Source: DATBRC01 sp036560485
GTDB taxonomy: Bacteria; Pseudomonadota; Gammaproteobacteria; Burkholderiales; Burkholderiaceae_D
Length of the DNA stretch: 64,000 bases
Direction: 5' to 3'
Assembly (NCBI GenBank): GCA_036560485.1
Contig: DATBRC010000054.1
Location: forward strand, 221,090-285,089
A program made the position numbers and the translations under genes. Shown here one piece after another: positions 8,308 through 16,310 of this stretch. The number at the start of each line of letters is the position of its first letter. The first letter of the stretch is position 1. The notes beneath the pieces are model-generated. The model saw only the letters and a list, made by a program, of their open reading frames with translations, had not been told where the DNA came from and ran no database searches.

Positions 8308-9117
8308 ATGACTATTTTCCGTGGCCTGGTCGGTGTGGTGCTGGCGCTTTTTCTGACTGTCGCCAGTGCACAAAAATTTGCACCGATTCCACCGCTCACT
8401 TCCCATGTGGTGGATATGGTCGGCATGCTCAATGCAAAGCAGCACGCCACACTCGACAATGTGTTGACGGAATATGAAACGCGCACCGGCAGTCAAATCG
8501 CAGTATTACTAATCAGCAGCACCGAACCGGAAGCCATTGAGCAGTACAGCATTCGCGTCGCAGACGCATGGAAGGTGGGACGCAAGGGCATCGATGATGG
8601 CGCAATATTAATTGTGGCCAAGGACAATCCGAAAGCGTTGCGACGATTGCGGATTGAAGCGGGACGCGGCGTACAAGGCACACTGACCGATGCACAATCG
8701 AAGCGGATTTTGCAGGATGTGATTACACCGCATTTCCGCCAGAATGATTTTTACGGCGGCCTGGTGGCAGGCGTCTCGGCGATCACCAGCCTGTTGGATC
8801 AAGAGCATTTTCCTGCCCCCAAAAATAAACAGGCAGCAGAAGAGCATGGTTCATCGCTCGCCTCACTGATCCCTATTCTGTTTTTTGCCTTGTTCATCAT
8901 TGGCTCGATGTTATCGCGTGCAGGACGTTCTCGTAATGCACTGAGCAGTAATGACTGGGGACGCACTGCCGGCATTATTCTTGGCAGCGCAATCGGCAGC
9001 GGCCTGGGACGTCGCGGCGGCTCTGGTGGATTCGGTGGCGGCGGCTTCTCCGACGGCGGTGGATTTTCCGGCGGTGGCGGCGGCTTTGATGGCGGTGGTG
9101 CGTCGGGAGATTGGTAA
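8308..9117 (+). CDS. TPM-domain membrane protein (YgcG type) with Gly-rich tail
   Basis: An envelope protein of the TPM (TLP18.3/Psb32/MOLO-1) family. The 269 residues run signal peptide (LALFLTVASAQ), TPM domain at about 25-165 (SHVVDMVGML, TGSQIAVLLI, GAILIVAKDNPK, RIEAGRGVQGTL), a membrane segment near 187-203 and a C-terminal tail of Gly-Phe-Asp/Ser repeats ending SGDW. The tail is typical of YgcG-like proteins. It is translated 3 bases after lemA and its stop overlaps the next TPM start. Confidence 0.9.
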   Translation: MTIFRGLVGVVLALFLTVASAQKFAPIPPLTSHVVDMVGMLNAKQHATLDNVLTEYETRTGSQIAVLLISSTEPEAIEQYSIRVADAWKVGRKGIDDGAILIVAKDNPKALRRLRIEAGRGVQGTLTDAQSKRILQDVITPHFRQNDFYGGLVAGVSAITSLLDQEHFPAPKNKQAAEEHGSSLASLIPILFFALFIIGSMLSRAGRSRNALSSNDWGRTAGIILGSAIGSGLGRRGGSGGFGGGGFSDGGGFSGGGGGFDGGGASGDW

Positions 9118-9617
9118 TGCGAAAAATCACACGTTTATTGCGACACCTGACCACGACCAGAGCGGCAGGCCGGCGTACTTTTCCCGCGCACACACTGAAA
9201 GCCATTCAAACTGCGATTGCACAAGGCGAGGCGCAACACCGTGCCGAAATCCGGCTGATTGTCGAACCCGCCTTGACGTTGCGCGACGTGCTGATCGGAT
9301 TATTCTCGCGAGAACGTGCACGAGAATTGTTCGCGCATCATCGGATTTGGGACACGGAAGAAAATTGCGGAATTTTAATCTACATCAACCTGGCTGATCA
9401 CAAGGTCGAGATCATCACCGATCGCGCCGTTGGACGCGCGCTCAAGGCCGCCGATTGGGAAGCGGTATGCCATACCATGACGCAAGGTTTTGCACGCGGC
9501 GATTTTCATGACAGCGCAGTTGCTGCACTGTTTCAATTAAATGCGCTATTGAAAACAAATTTCCCGGCTAACGGTGTCCCGCTTAACGAGTTATCTAACC
9601 GGCCGCTGGTGTTATAA
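9117..9617 (+). CDS. TPM-domain protein, soluble form
   Basis: The 166-residue product is a second TPM domain lacking a signal peptide and Gly-rich tail. Family features are RAELRLIVEPALTLRD-like (here HRAEIRLIVEPAL), RVWDTEENCGILIYINLADHKVEI-like text and ITDRAVGRALKAADWEAV. Its ATG overlaps the upstream stop (TAATG at 9115-9119), so it is coupled to the lemA-TPM operon. Its function beyond membership in this envelope module is not known. Confidence 0.88.
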   Translation: MRKITRLLRHLTTTRAAGRRTFPAHTLKAIQTAIAQGEAQHRAEIRLIVEPALTLRDVLIGLFSRERARELFAHHRIWDTEENCGILIYINLADHKVEIITDRAVGRALKAADWEAVCHTMTQGFARGDFHDSAVAALFQLNALLKTNFPANGVPLNELSNRPLVL

Positions 9618-9660
9618 CGACCTTGCAGTAAAACCTATTTCGGTAGGTTCAGAATAATAT

Positions 9661-10764
9661 TTACTTCTGCAGATCTGCAGCGCGCAATCTGGCGATTCGC
9701 TCCGCATCACTTGGATGAGAACTGAAATATTCAGGTGGCGGTGCCATTTTTATTTTGCCATTGGGACGCCTGTTCGATTGAACATCCTCATCGTCTGACT
9801 CCTCATCGTCACCGGTCTGAACGTCATTCGATTTTTTATTTGCACTTGCCTCGTCTGCATGGGCGTCATGCATTCTCTCGAACAAATCCGCCATTGGTGT
9901 CAGCGGAATATTATTTGCATGCAGCATGTCGATTGCATATTGATCCGCTTCCCGTTCAAAATCGCGCGAGTATTTTTGGTCGAGCATGAATGTGGGCAAC
10001 GCAGCCAACGCGCTCGATACATCGCCAACAAAAAGATGCAACACCACACCGACACCAAGCGCTTGCAAAAGATGTCGCAGCGAATGCCGACGTTGCAGAT
10101 GACCCAACTCATGGCTCAATACAGCCAACACTGCGGGATCATTCCGCGCGAGCATCACCAATTGGTCAGTCAAGACAATCGAACCATTCGGCAAAGCAAA
10201 TGCATTGGGACCGACTTTGCTATAGCGGAATTCAAGATGATAGGCCGTCTTTTCACCGCGTGGCTGCTTTAACTCTGCGAATTCTTTTCGTAAACGTTCT
10301 TGATCGACCGGGTCCAGTTTAGATGGCGAAAAATAAGCCTTGTCGACCATTTGCAATTCTTGATCGCCGATCTTCTTTTCGATGGATGTCGGCAAATGTT
10401 GTGCGATCACACCAGCGGCCCAAGGCAAACCCCATTGATAGCCGCTCAACAAGACCACCAGCAACGAGACCAGCGCCAGCAAGGATAAATGCCACTTCAT
10501 CTGCCAATGCACCACCCATGGCTCTTCATAACGATTCTCTGCAAGCATGGCCTCAAACTTGGGGTCGGTGATCTCGATCGATCCAGCTTCAGGTATGCGC
10601 ACGATGCGCGGCGCATGCATCAATTTTTCCGATATCGACAACTGCGACAGTCTCGCGTTGATATGAATGCCCGCGCCGCGTATTACCACAACACGCTTGT
10701 GTATCAATACCGTTACCGGGCAGCGCTTGGTGGATTGCCCGTCAAAATAAATGGCATCTATCAT
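9661..10764 (-). CDS. M48-family zinc metallopeptidase, membrane-anchored
   Basis: A predicted envelope protease. The 367 residues have an N-terminal beta-rich region, a membrane segment near 94-115 (LSLLALVSLLVVLLSG), then the M48 domain with the zinc/catalytic HELGH motif (LSHELGHLQRRHS) and the third-ligand region FEREADQYAID. The tail is acidic (DDEESDDEDV) before SSHPSDAERIARL, the conserved end of the family. It starts 4 bases after the DUF898 gene and ends the DUF2167-DUF898-M48 operon. Confidence 0.92.
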   Translation of the reverse strand: MIDAIYFDGQSTKRCPVTVLIHKRVVVIRGAGIHINARLSQLSISEKLMHAPRIVRIPEAGSIEITDPKFEAMLAENRYEEPWVVHWQMKWHLSLLALVSLLVVLLSGYQWGLPWAAGVIAQHLPTSIEKKIGDQELQMVDKAYFSPSKLDPVDQERLRKEFAELKQPRGEKTAYHLEFRYSKVGPNAFALPNGSIVLTDQLVMLARNDPAVLAVLSHELGHLQRRHSLRHLLQALGVGVVLHLFVGDVSSALAALPTFMLDQKYSRDFEREADQYAIDMLHANNIPLTPMADLFERMHDAHADEASANKKSNDVQTGDDEESDDEDVQSNRRPNGKIKMAPPPEYFSSHPSDAERIARLRAADLQK

Positions 10765-10768
10765 ATGA

Positions 10769-12022
10769 TCATATCGCTATGTCTATATCGAAAAAGTCAC
10801 CCGCCTCTTGGCCTAATGCGCCGGCTTGGTCCGCTTCAGGGTCGGCCAAAATTTCATCAAGACTCTCAGTTGCCACTAACGCGAGATTCTCCAGCCGGTA
10901 TTTGGCAAGGCGGACAGCGGCGAACGGTTTGAACAAACCGAACGTCAATGTGATCAGTAACAAATTCGTCGCATGAATCAACAACAACTTGCGCGCACTG
11001 GCCGTACTTTGAAAACGATGGTCGCCGACTTCGGTGTTGTTCCAAACCAGATTTTGAATGCGGCTTTCCAGATAAGGCCGCGCAAACAAATACAGCACAT
11101 AAGCGCCCAACAAACCAAAGAGAAATTGAAACAGCCAACCCAGTTGCGTTGTCAAAAGCGCTTTTGAAACAGGCGCAAATATATGTCCAAGTATGCCTGT
11201 CACGATTGAGCCCAGAATCACAAACCCAATCGCCTTGCCATAAATCTTGAAAAAATCGACCGCGCGCCCGTAATAGAAAAACGGCATTTGCCCAAAGTAC
11301 GCATTGTCATGCTGATAGCGTTTGAGTAAGTGATGCGCCAGCGGCACGGTTCCCCCCATCACGATCAGCACCAGTAAAACCAGCATGATGATCATGCTGA
11401 CACTGGGGCTCTTGGAATACGAGGCAAACAGACTCCATACAAATAATCCGGTAAAGGTCAACACAACCGGAAACAGAATCAAGGTGCGATAAGCCTCGAC
11501 AACTGTTCCCTGAAAACGGAAATGCACGCCGCGATAACTGGTGTTCGCCAATTTAAAGCGAAACGAGCGTGAGAGTAACCACGGCATGATCGCTGCCAGA
11601 ACCAGGACCACCACCATCGTGACAATGCCGGAAATTTCAAACGAAATCTTGTATGCGACTACCAGCACGAGCGCGAGAATACGCCCCTTCAAAATCGCTT
11701 TCGGATTGCCGTGATAATCGAACACTGCGCCGTCAAAGCGCGTGTTGCGGTAAAAGTATTGCACCCGCCGCACCTTGGCCCATGCGGAATACACGCCAAC
11801 CGTCACTATGGTCAGCAATAAGTTCACAACCCAGATCCGGAAATATTCTGCGCCAGTCCCAGTGAATTCAAATCGTAGCGGGGCGACCGGTTCCGGCTCG
11901 CTGGATTTGGACGGAGCGGCCTCTATCGGCTTTGTTGGCGGGACAATTACCGTGTCAGGTGCATTTTGAGCGGATGCAGATTGTTGTGCAGCTTCTGACT
12001 TGTGGATCATTTCTTCTGTCAT
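10769..12022 (-). CDS. DUF898 (YjgN-like) multi-pass membrane protein
   Basis: An integral membrane protein of the DUF898/YjgN family with no established activity. After an acidic/Ala-rich cytoplasmic start it contains two similar halves, each with the family motif: FEFTGTGAEYFRIWVVNLLLT with YSAWAKVRRVQYFYRNT, and later NLVWNNTEVGDHRFQS with LLITLTFGLFKPFAAVRLAKY. Several hydrophobic segments lie between. I start at the ATG at 12022, which has GGGAG six bases upstream; a GTG at 12028 is in frame. It is the middle gene of the envelope operon. Confidence 0.88.
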   Translation of the reverse strand: MTEEMIHKSEAAQQSASAQNAPDTVIVPPTKPIEAAPSKSSEPEPVAPLRFEFTGTGAEYFRIWVVNLLLTIVTVGVYSAWAKVRRVQYFYRNTRFDGAVFDYHGNPKAILKGRILALVLVVAYKISFEISGIVTMVVVLVLAAIMPWLLSRSFRFKLANTSYRGVHFRFQGTVVEAYRTLILFPVVLTFTGLFVWSLFASYSKSPSVSMIIMLVLLVLIVMGGTVPLAHHLLKRYQHDNAYFGQMPFFYYGRAVDFFKIYGKAIGFVILGSIVTGILGHIFAPVSKALLTTQLGWLFQFLFGLLGAYVLYLFARPYLESRIQNLVWNNTEVGDHRFQSTASARKLLLIHATNLLLITLTFGLFKPFAAVRLAKYRLENLALVATESLDEILADPEADQAGALGQEAGDFFDIDIAI

Positions 12023-12084
12023 CAGCACTCCCTATGGATAGGTGTCTTGTCTAGCGATTATTTTTGCGAAGTCCAGCGAACGCG

Positions 12085-13227
12085 TTATGTAGCTTGCGGC
12101 GTCTCGGCTGCTGCTACTTCTGTCTCCAATTTGGCGGCGCGTCTTTTGCGCATAAAATAATAAGCGCCAAAAACAGCACCTGCCAGTCCCAACATCACCA
12201 GCAATATCAATCCAAACACTTTGATAAATTTGACCAGTTTTGAATCGGTTTGAACAGGCTCATGCTCCTTCTTTTCTGCAGGTGGAGCGGCATCATCCGC
12301 CACCACCAATCCAGTTAACGTATAAGGTGACAACTTGTCGGAACCTTTTTTGAAATCGCGATATCTTTTGCCTTCTTTGAAGACGATAGATGACGCCAGC
12401 ATGGACGCATATTTTTTATTTTGTTCGAGTTGCGCCAGATCGGTCACCAAATTGAAATCGAAATAGCCTTCTCTGCCCAGCACGTACATATTGTAATTGA
12501 CGCTCTGGTAGTCTACCTCTTTCGCGCCTTTGTCTCTGGCTGAGACTGCCCAGACGAGGCGATGCCTTTTTGAGTCATAAGTCGGCTTGTCAATCCAGGT
12601 GACGATTTCCGTTTCGCCGGTACCGTTTTTCTTGCGAATCTCGTTGGTTTGCTCCACATTCTTTCTTAGCTTGGCAAGCAATTCATCCAACTGCCAATCC
12701 GGCTCTTCACTATCTGCAATGTATCCGGATTTGTTAAAGCGAGTCACCAGAAGCCAGTTGCCGCCAGGACCCGTGAACAAGCCCATTACATCATCGGCAT
12801 TAGGATTGCCCAACTTGCGCAGCAATTGACGCGCGTCGTCTTGTTCAAGGTAAGCAAAGTTTTGCGGAATCTTGACGGTTGCTTGATCGAGCAACACAAT
12901 CTCGCGTGGACCGATTTTCCAGTTGAAGTTTGGAGACGCAGCTGCATTCGCTGAATCGGCTGTGCTTGCTGCGCCGGCTGAGGCTGCCGCAGTTGCCTGG
13001 CTTGTTGGCGCTGCTGCGGCCGCAGGTGCAACCGCATCAGCGCTTGCAGATGCTGATGCGCCAACAGAAACGCTTGACGCCGGCGCACTTGTGGCAGGCG
13101 CATTGGCGGGCGCTTCAGTAATGGATCCAGCGGCACTCGTGCTCGGCTCTTTTCCTTCACTCGGCACAGGCTGAGCAATGGCGAGTAACAGCAATGATAG
13201 CGGCACAACACCGTACAAGCGTTTCAT
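12085..13227 (-). CDS. DUF2167 membrane-anchored protein
   Basis: The 380-residue product has a signal peptide (MKRLYGVVPLSLLLLAIAQP), a long Ala/Ser/Pro-rich low-complexity linker (about residues 25-100), the DUF2167 domain (GPREIVLLDQATVKIP, YLEQDDARQLL, WDELL-like and VTWIDKPTYDSKRHRLVWAV), and a C-terminal membrane helix followed by a basic KRRAAK stop-transfer. Function is unknown. It is the first gene of the operon with DUF898 and the M48 peptidase. The ATG at 13227 is preferred because the signal peptide begins there; an upstream ATG at 13269 is in frame. Confidence 0.87.
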   Translation of the reverse strand: MKRLYGVVPLSLLLLAIAQPVPSEGKEPSTSAAGSITEAPANAPATSAPASSVSVGASASASADAVAPAAAAAPTSQATAAASAGAASTADSANAAASPNFNWKIGPREIVLLDQATVKIPQNFAYLEQDDARQLLRKLGNPNADDVMGLFTGPGGNWLLVTRFNKSGYIADSEEPDWQLDELLAKLRKNVEQTNEIRKKNGTGETEIVTWIDKPTYDSKRHRLVWAVSARDKGAKEVDYQSVNYNMYVLGREGYFDFNLVTDLAQLEQNKKYASMLASSIVFKEGKRYRDFKKGSDKLSPYTLTGLVVADDAAPPAEKKEHEPVQTDSKLVKFIKVFGLILLVMLGLAGAVFGAYYFMRKRRAAKLETEVAAAETPQAT

Positions 13228-13339
13228 GAAGCCCCCTGAGCCGATTCCGGATTGAATGAATGCCATCATACCAATCCCCGCGCGCCATTGGATAGCATTG
13301 CGCTGCTAGCAAAGCATTCGACTGTTGTTTTTAATGTTA

Positions 13340-13437
13340 GGACTTATGCAAAACAGCCCCAACTGCGTTGCCGCTCCTTGCCGTACGTCTGCACTGTCTT
13401 CGTCGCAGCCTCTTGTCGGGACACTATGTGTAAGTCC
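13340..13437 (-). repeat. 98-bp dispersed element with terminal inverted repeats, copy 1
   Basis: This intergenic block is the same length as, and clearly similar to, the reverse complement of the block at 46179-46276, including an identical 22-base core around the GCCGCTCCTTGCC stretch. Ends are GGACTTATGC and GTGTAAGTCC, an imperfect inverted repeat. It has no coding capacity. It occupies part of the 330-base gap between the DUF2167 gene and the next gene; the rest of that gap shows nothing I recognise. A non-autonomous (MITE-like) or REP-like origin is inferred. Confidence 0.8.
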
Positions 13438-13556
13438 CAATACGATTGCATGCAAATGAAAATGCCTGCTATCGCACACATGTGCACTGCACTATTGACG
13501 CGAATTTTTTAACGTCCATAATTTCCATCATTGAACTTGATTCAGAAATTATTTAA

Positions 13557-14144
13557 ATGATCACATTACTTCGCGCCTTGTTATTTTTTACATTATTTTC
13601 ATCGTCGGTATATGCGCAGACATCAGGCCCTTTAATCGATCCGGAAAGTGCAGCAATACTCGATCGCGTGAAAGCTTTTTATACATGGGTACTATCAAAT
13701 AGCCGTTCAGTCATGCCGCTGGAACCGCGTATTAAAAATGTGAAAGGCAATGCCAGGTTCTATCTTGATGTATCGACGCTCAATGCATTTTCGACTGCCT
13801 TTATGCGAAGCGGCGACTTCAGTGACGATTTTCCATCAAAGCTTGAGAAGTACTATGACCATTACAAGAAAGAATTCAGCGGATACTCGCAAAAGAAATT
13901 TGCGCAAATCAAAAAAGATGGCCGAGGTCCGTTGATGGAAACGGAAGATATGGATATTTTTTTCTGCGCACAGGAATACGAATATGCGCAACCTTTCGTT
14001 GACCAAATGAAGCTTGCCGATATAAAAATAAGCGGCAAGACAGCGGCAGCCACGGTAGTTTCACCGTATAACTGGAAGACTGAATTTCAACTCAAAAAAA
14101 TCGGGCCTCGCTGGCTGATATCGGGTTATTGCCAATATAAATAA
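13557..14144 (+). CDS. Small exported protein, DUF3828-like
   Basis: The 195-residue product has a Sec signal peptide (LLFFTLFSSSVYAQ) and a mature domain resembling DUF3828-type periplasmic proteins: AFYTWVL near the N terminus and a final beta-rich half ending in KTEFQLKKIGPRWLISGYCQY. Two Cys residues (FFCAQ and GYCQY) could pair. The family has no assigned reaction, and the family call rests on pattern only. It is transcribed alone, convergent with dacB. Confidence 0.7.
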   Translation: MITLLRALLFFTLFSSSVYAQTSGPLIDPESAAILDRVKAFYTWVLSNSRSVMPLEPRIKNVKGNARFYLDVSTLNAFSTAFMRSGDFSDDFPSKLEKYYDHYKKEFSGYSQKKFAQIKKDGRGPLMETEDMDIFFCAQEYEYAQPFVDQMKLADIKISGKTAAATVVSPYNWKTEFQLKKIGPRWLISGYCQYK

Positions 14145-14153
14145 GATTCATCC

Positions 14154-14180
14154 GAATTTTCTGTGATCCACAGAAAATTC
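14154..14180. terminator. Perfect 12-bp hairpin between convergent genes
   Basis: GAATTTTCTGTG, loop ATC, then the exact complement. It lies between the stop of the small exported protein (14144) and the stop of dacB (14188), so it probably ends both transcripts. No long T-run follows on either strand, so efficiency as an intrinsic terminator is uncertain. Confidence 0.6.
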
Positions 14181-14187
14181 TGAATAT

Positions 14188-15603
14188 TCAACCGTGCTCA
14201 TACACCCATTGCAGCAACGCATCTTGCGCTTCTTGCCCACGCGCTGCATTGCCATGATTGATGAAGAACACGACCGCATAGCGTTTTCCTGAAACGGCGA
14301 GCACATAACCGGCAATGGCGCGCACCTCATTCAACGAACCTGTTTTGATATGCGCATTACCGGCGACACTACGCTCCTGCAGACGTTGCCGCATCGTGCC
14401 GTCATAACCGACCAGCGGCATTGATGAGATAAATTCCGGCATGGTCGGTGACCGGAATGCGGCGATCAGCACGCGCGCCATCGTATCGGCCGAGATACGT
14501 TCATTACGCGATAAGCCCGAACCATTTTCAATCACCAATTCCGATGCATCGATCCCTTTGTGTGCCAACCAGGTCTTGATCGTCTCTGCACCACGTTCAC
14601 GACTGGCCGGCTGTTGAGTCGCCTTGGCGGCAAGCGTCAAGAGTAATTGACGTGCCATTACATTATTGCTGAATTTATTGATGTCGCGTATGACCTCAGG
14701 AAGCGTAACCGATTCCCATTGGGTTATCAGACGTGCTTCTTGCGGTACGATGCCATCCTTTACCTGCCCTTTGAAAGTGCCACCCAGCTCATGCCAAATC
14801 TGCCGAAATATAATCCCGAAATATTGACTCTGTGTCAGTTGATACGGATGCAGATACCATGTTTTTTCGCCGCACAATGTTGAATATGTCCCGCTGAAAT
14901 TCGCGGCACGTTCATCGATCGTTACATGTAATTTCTGCTGCCAGTCTCCGCAATCTTCCTGTGTCATTTTTGGTGGCGCGACTTCATATCCACTGACGCT
15001 CGGATCGACGATCACATTAACCAGACCGTTGCTTGTATCAGGCGTGAATTGAAATCTGAATGCCTTGAAATTGAGCAGCAACGCATCCGGGCCGGCGTTG
15101 TATGGTTTTAAAGGATCGCCATCGAAGGTAGCCGGATCATAAATCTTGTCTTCGAACACGCTGCGGTCCAGCACCAGATTGCCGTTTATTTCTCGTATTC
15201 CTTTAGCGCGAATCTGGCGCATGAATAGCCAGAAATTCTCGATCACCAGTTTAGGGTCGCCACTGCCTTTGATGATCAAATCACCTTGCAGCACATCGCC
15301 GACCTGTGAACCTGTTGCATAAGCTTGCGTCTTCCAGGTAAAGGCCGGACCCAACAGTTCGAGCGCCGCATCGCTCGTCACCAGTTTCATGGTGGAAGCA
15401 GGACTCAACGGCACATTTTGATTGAGCGACGCCAGGACTTTGCTGCCGGACACATCATGAATATAGATGCCCACAGCACTGGTCGGAATACCTGCGCGCT
15501 TTAATGCTGCACTGACTACGGGCGGAATTGGTTTGGCAATGACGCCTGAGGCTAAGCATATGGTTATCAGGCAAAGAAACAGACTGCTGACTTTACATTT
15601 CAT
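14188..15603 (-). CDS. dacB: D-alanyl-D-alanine carboxypeptidase/endopeptidase (PBP4)
   Basis: Trims and cleaves peptidoglycan peptide stems in the periplasm. The 471 residues start with a signal peptide (LFLCLITICLASGVIAK). All three penicillin-binding motifs are present: S70-TMK (PLSPASTMKL), SNN in KFSNNVMARQLL, and KTG in AHIKTGSLNEV. The long insertion between the first two motifs and overall length match class C PBP4. It is monocistronic and followed by the hairpin at 14154-14180. Confidence 0.95.
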   Translation of the reverse strand: MKCKVSSLFLCLITICLASGVIAKPIPPVVSAALKRAGIPTSAVGIYIHDVSGSKVLASLNQNVPLSPASTMKLVTSDAALELLGPAFTWKTQAYATGSQVGDVLQGDLIIKGSGDPKLVIENFWLFMRQIRAKGIREINGNLVLDRSVFEDKIYDPATFDGDPLKPYNAGPDALLLNFKAFRFQFTPDTSNGLVNVIVDPSVSGYEVAPPKMTQEDCGDWQQKLHVTIDERAANFSGTYSTLCGEKTWYLHPYQLTQSQYFGIIFRQIWHELGGTFKGQVKDGIVPQEARLITQWESVTLPEVIRDINKFSNNVMARQLLLTLAAKATQQPASRERGAETIKTWLAHKGIDASELVIENGSGLSRNERISADTMARVLIAAFRSPTMPEFISSMPLVGYDGTMRQRLQERSVAGNAHIKTGSLNEVRAIAGYVLAVSGKRYAVVFFINHGNAARGQEAQDALLQWVYEHG

Positions 15604-15806
15604 CGAGATGCGAGCAACAAAGAATTATTCGGTGCGTAAAAACGCGTATCAGTTAATCAATCCAGGTGACAGCTTCAATTCTCTTTCCGCCGATGAGGAA
15701 AAAGGCGTCAGCAATATGGCCGGGTAAGCATATCAGGCAACAGTTTGGAATTAAATGTATTTCGCAGCAGCAAAGTCTGCTTCAATCAACAATTCCTCAA
15801 TGCAGA

Positions 15807-15836
15807 CTTGAAAATTGACCCAGTCACCCCTATACT
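15807..15836 (+). promoter_or_regulatory. groESL promoter, sigma-32-like overlapping sigma-70-like
   Basis: CTTGAAA (15807-15813), 13 bases, then CCCCTATACT matches the heat-shock sigma factor consensus. Within the same bases TTGAAA, a 17-base spacer and TATACT make a good sigma-70 promoter. The CIRCE operator begins at the last base of the -10 box, so HrcA binding would block either polymerase. Confidence 0.75.
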
Positions 15837-15862
15837 TAGCACTCAGCACGGGAGAGTGCTAA
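15836..15862 (+). promoter_or_regulatory. CIRCE operator (HrcA binding site)
   Basis: TTAGCACTC, nine bases, GAGTGCTAA: an exact match to the CIRCE consensus inverted repeat. It lies immediately downstream of the promoter and 114 bases before the groES start, so the chaperonin operon is expected to be repressed by HrcA as well as induced through sigma-32. Confidence 0.95.
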
Positions 15863-15976
15863 CAATCAATCTCCCGAAACATGCTTTTCGGGTACAGGAA
15901 CTGAAACCTGCACCTTTAATTGCTTTTCGACAATTTTCGAAAAATTCCATAACCAATTGAAACTAAAGGAGTTTGT

Positions 15977-16267
15977 ATGAACCTTCGTCCTTTGCACGAT
16001 CGCGTCATCGTCAAGCGCCTCGACCAGGAAACCAAAACTGCGTCTGGCCTCATCATCCCTGAAGCTGCTGCTGAAAAACCGGATCAAGGTCAGGTTCTCG
16101 CGGTCGGTAACGGCAAGATCCTGGAAGACGGCAAAGTTCGCCCGCTCGACGTCAAGGTCGGCGACCGCATCCTGTTCGGCAAATACTCCGGCCAAACCGT
16201 CAAGGTAGAAGGCGAAGAACTGCTCGTGATGCGTGAAGAAGACATCATGGCGATTGTTCAAAAATAA
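15977..16267 (+). CDS. groES: Co-chaperonin GroES
   Basis: The lid of the GroEL folding chamber. The 96-residue product matches the family along its length: MNLRPLHDRVIVKR at the start, the mobile loop (QETKTASGLIIPEAA), GNGKILEDGK, and a conserved end in LVMREEDIMAIV. AAGGAG precedes the ATG at the right distance. It is the first gene of the CIRCE-controlled operon, 43 bases before groEL. Confidence 0.97.
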   Translation: MNLRPLHDRVIVKRLDQETKTASGLIIPEAAAEKPDQGQVLAVGNGKILEDGKVRPLDVKVGDRILFGKYSGQTVKVEGEELLVMREEDIMAIVQK

Positions 16268-16310
16268 TCAGCCACGATAAACATACAACGAACACTTAGG
16301 AGTAACGAAC

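Noticed and set aside
12900..13170. Ala/Ser-rich repeats in the DUF2167 linker as a CRISPR or tandem repeat array
   Set aside because: The codons vary and no fixed spacing is kept; it is a low-complexity protein linker.
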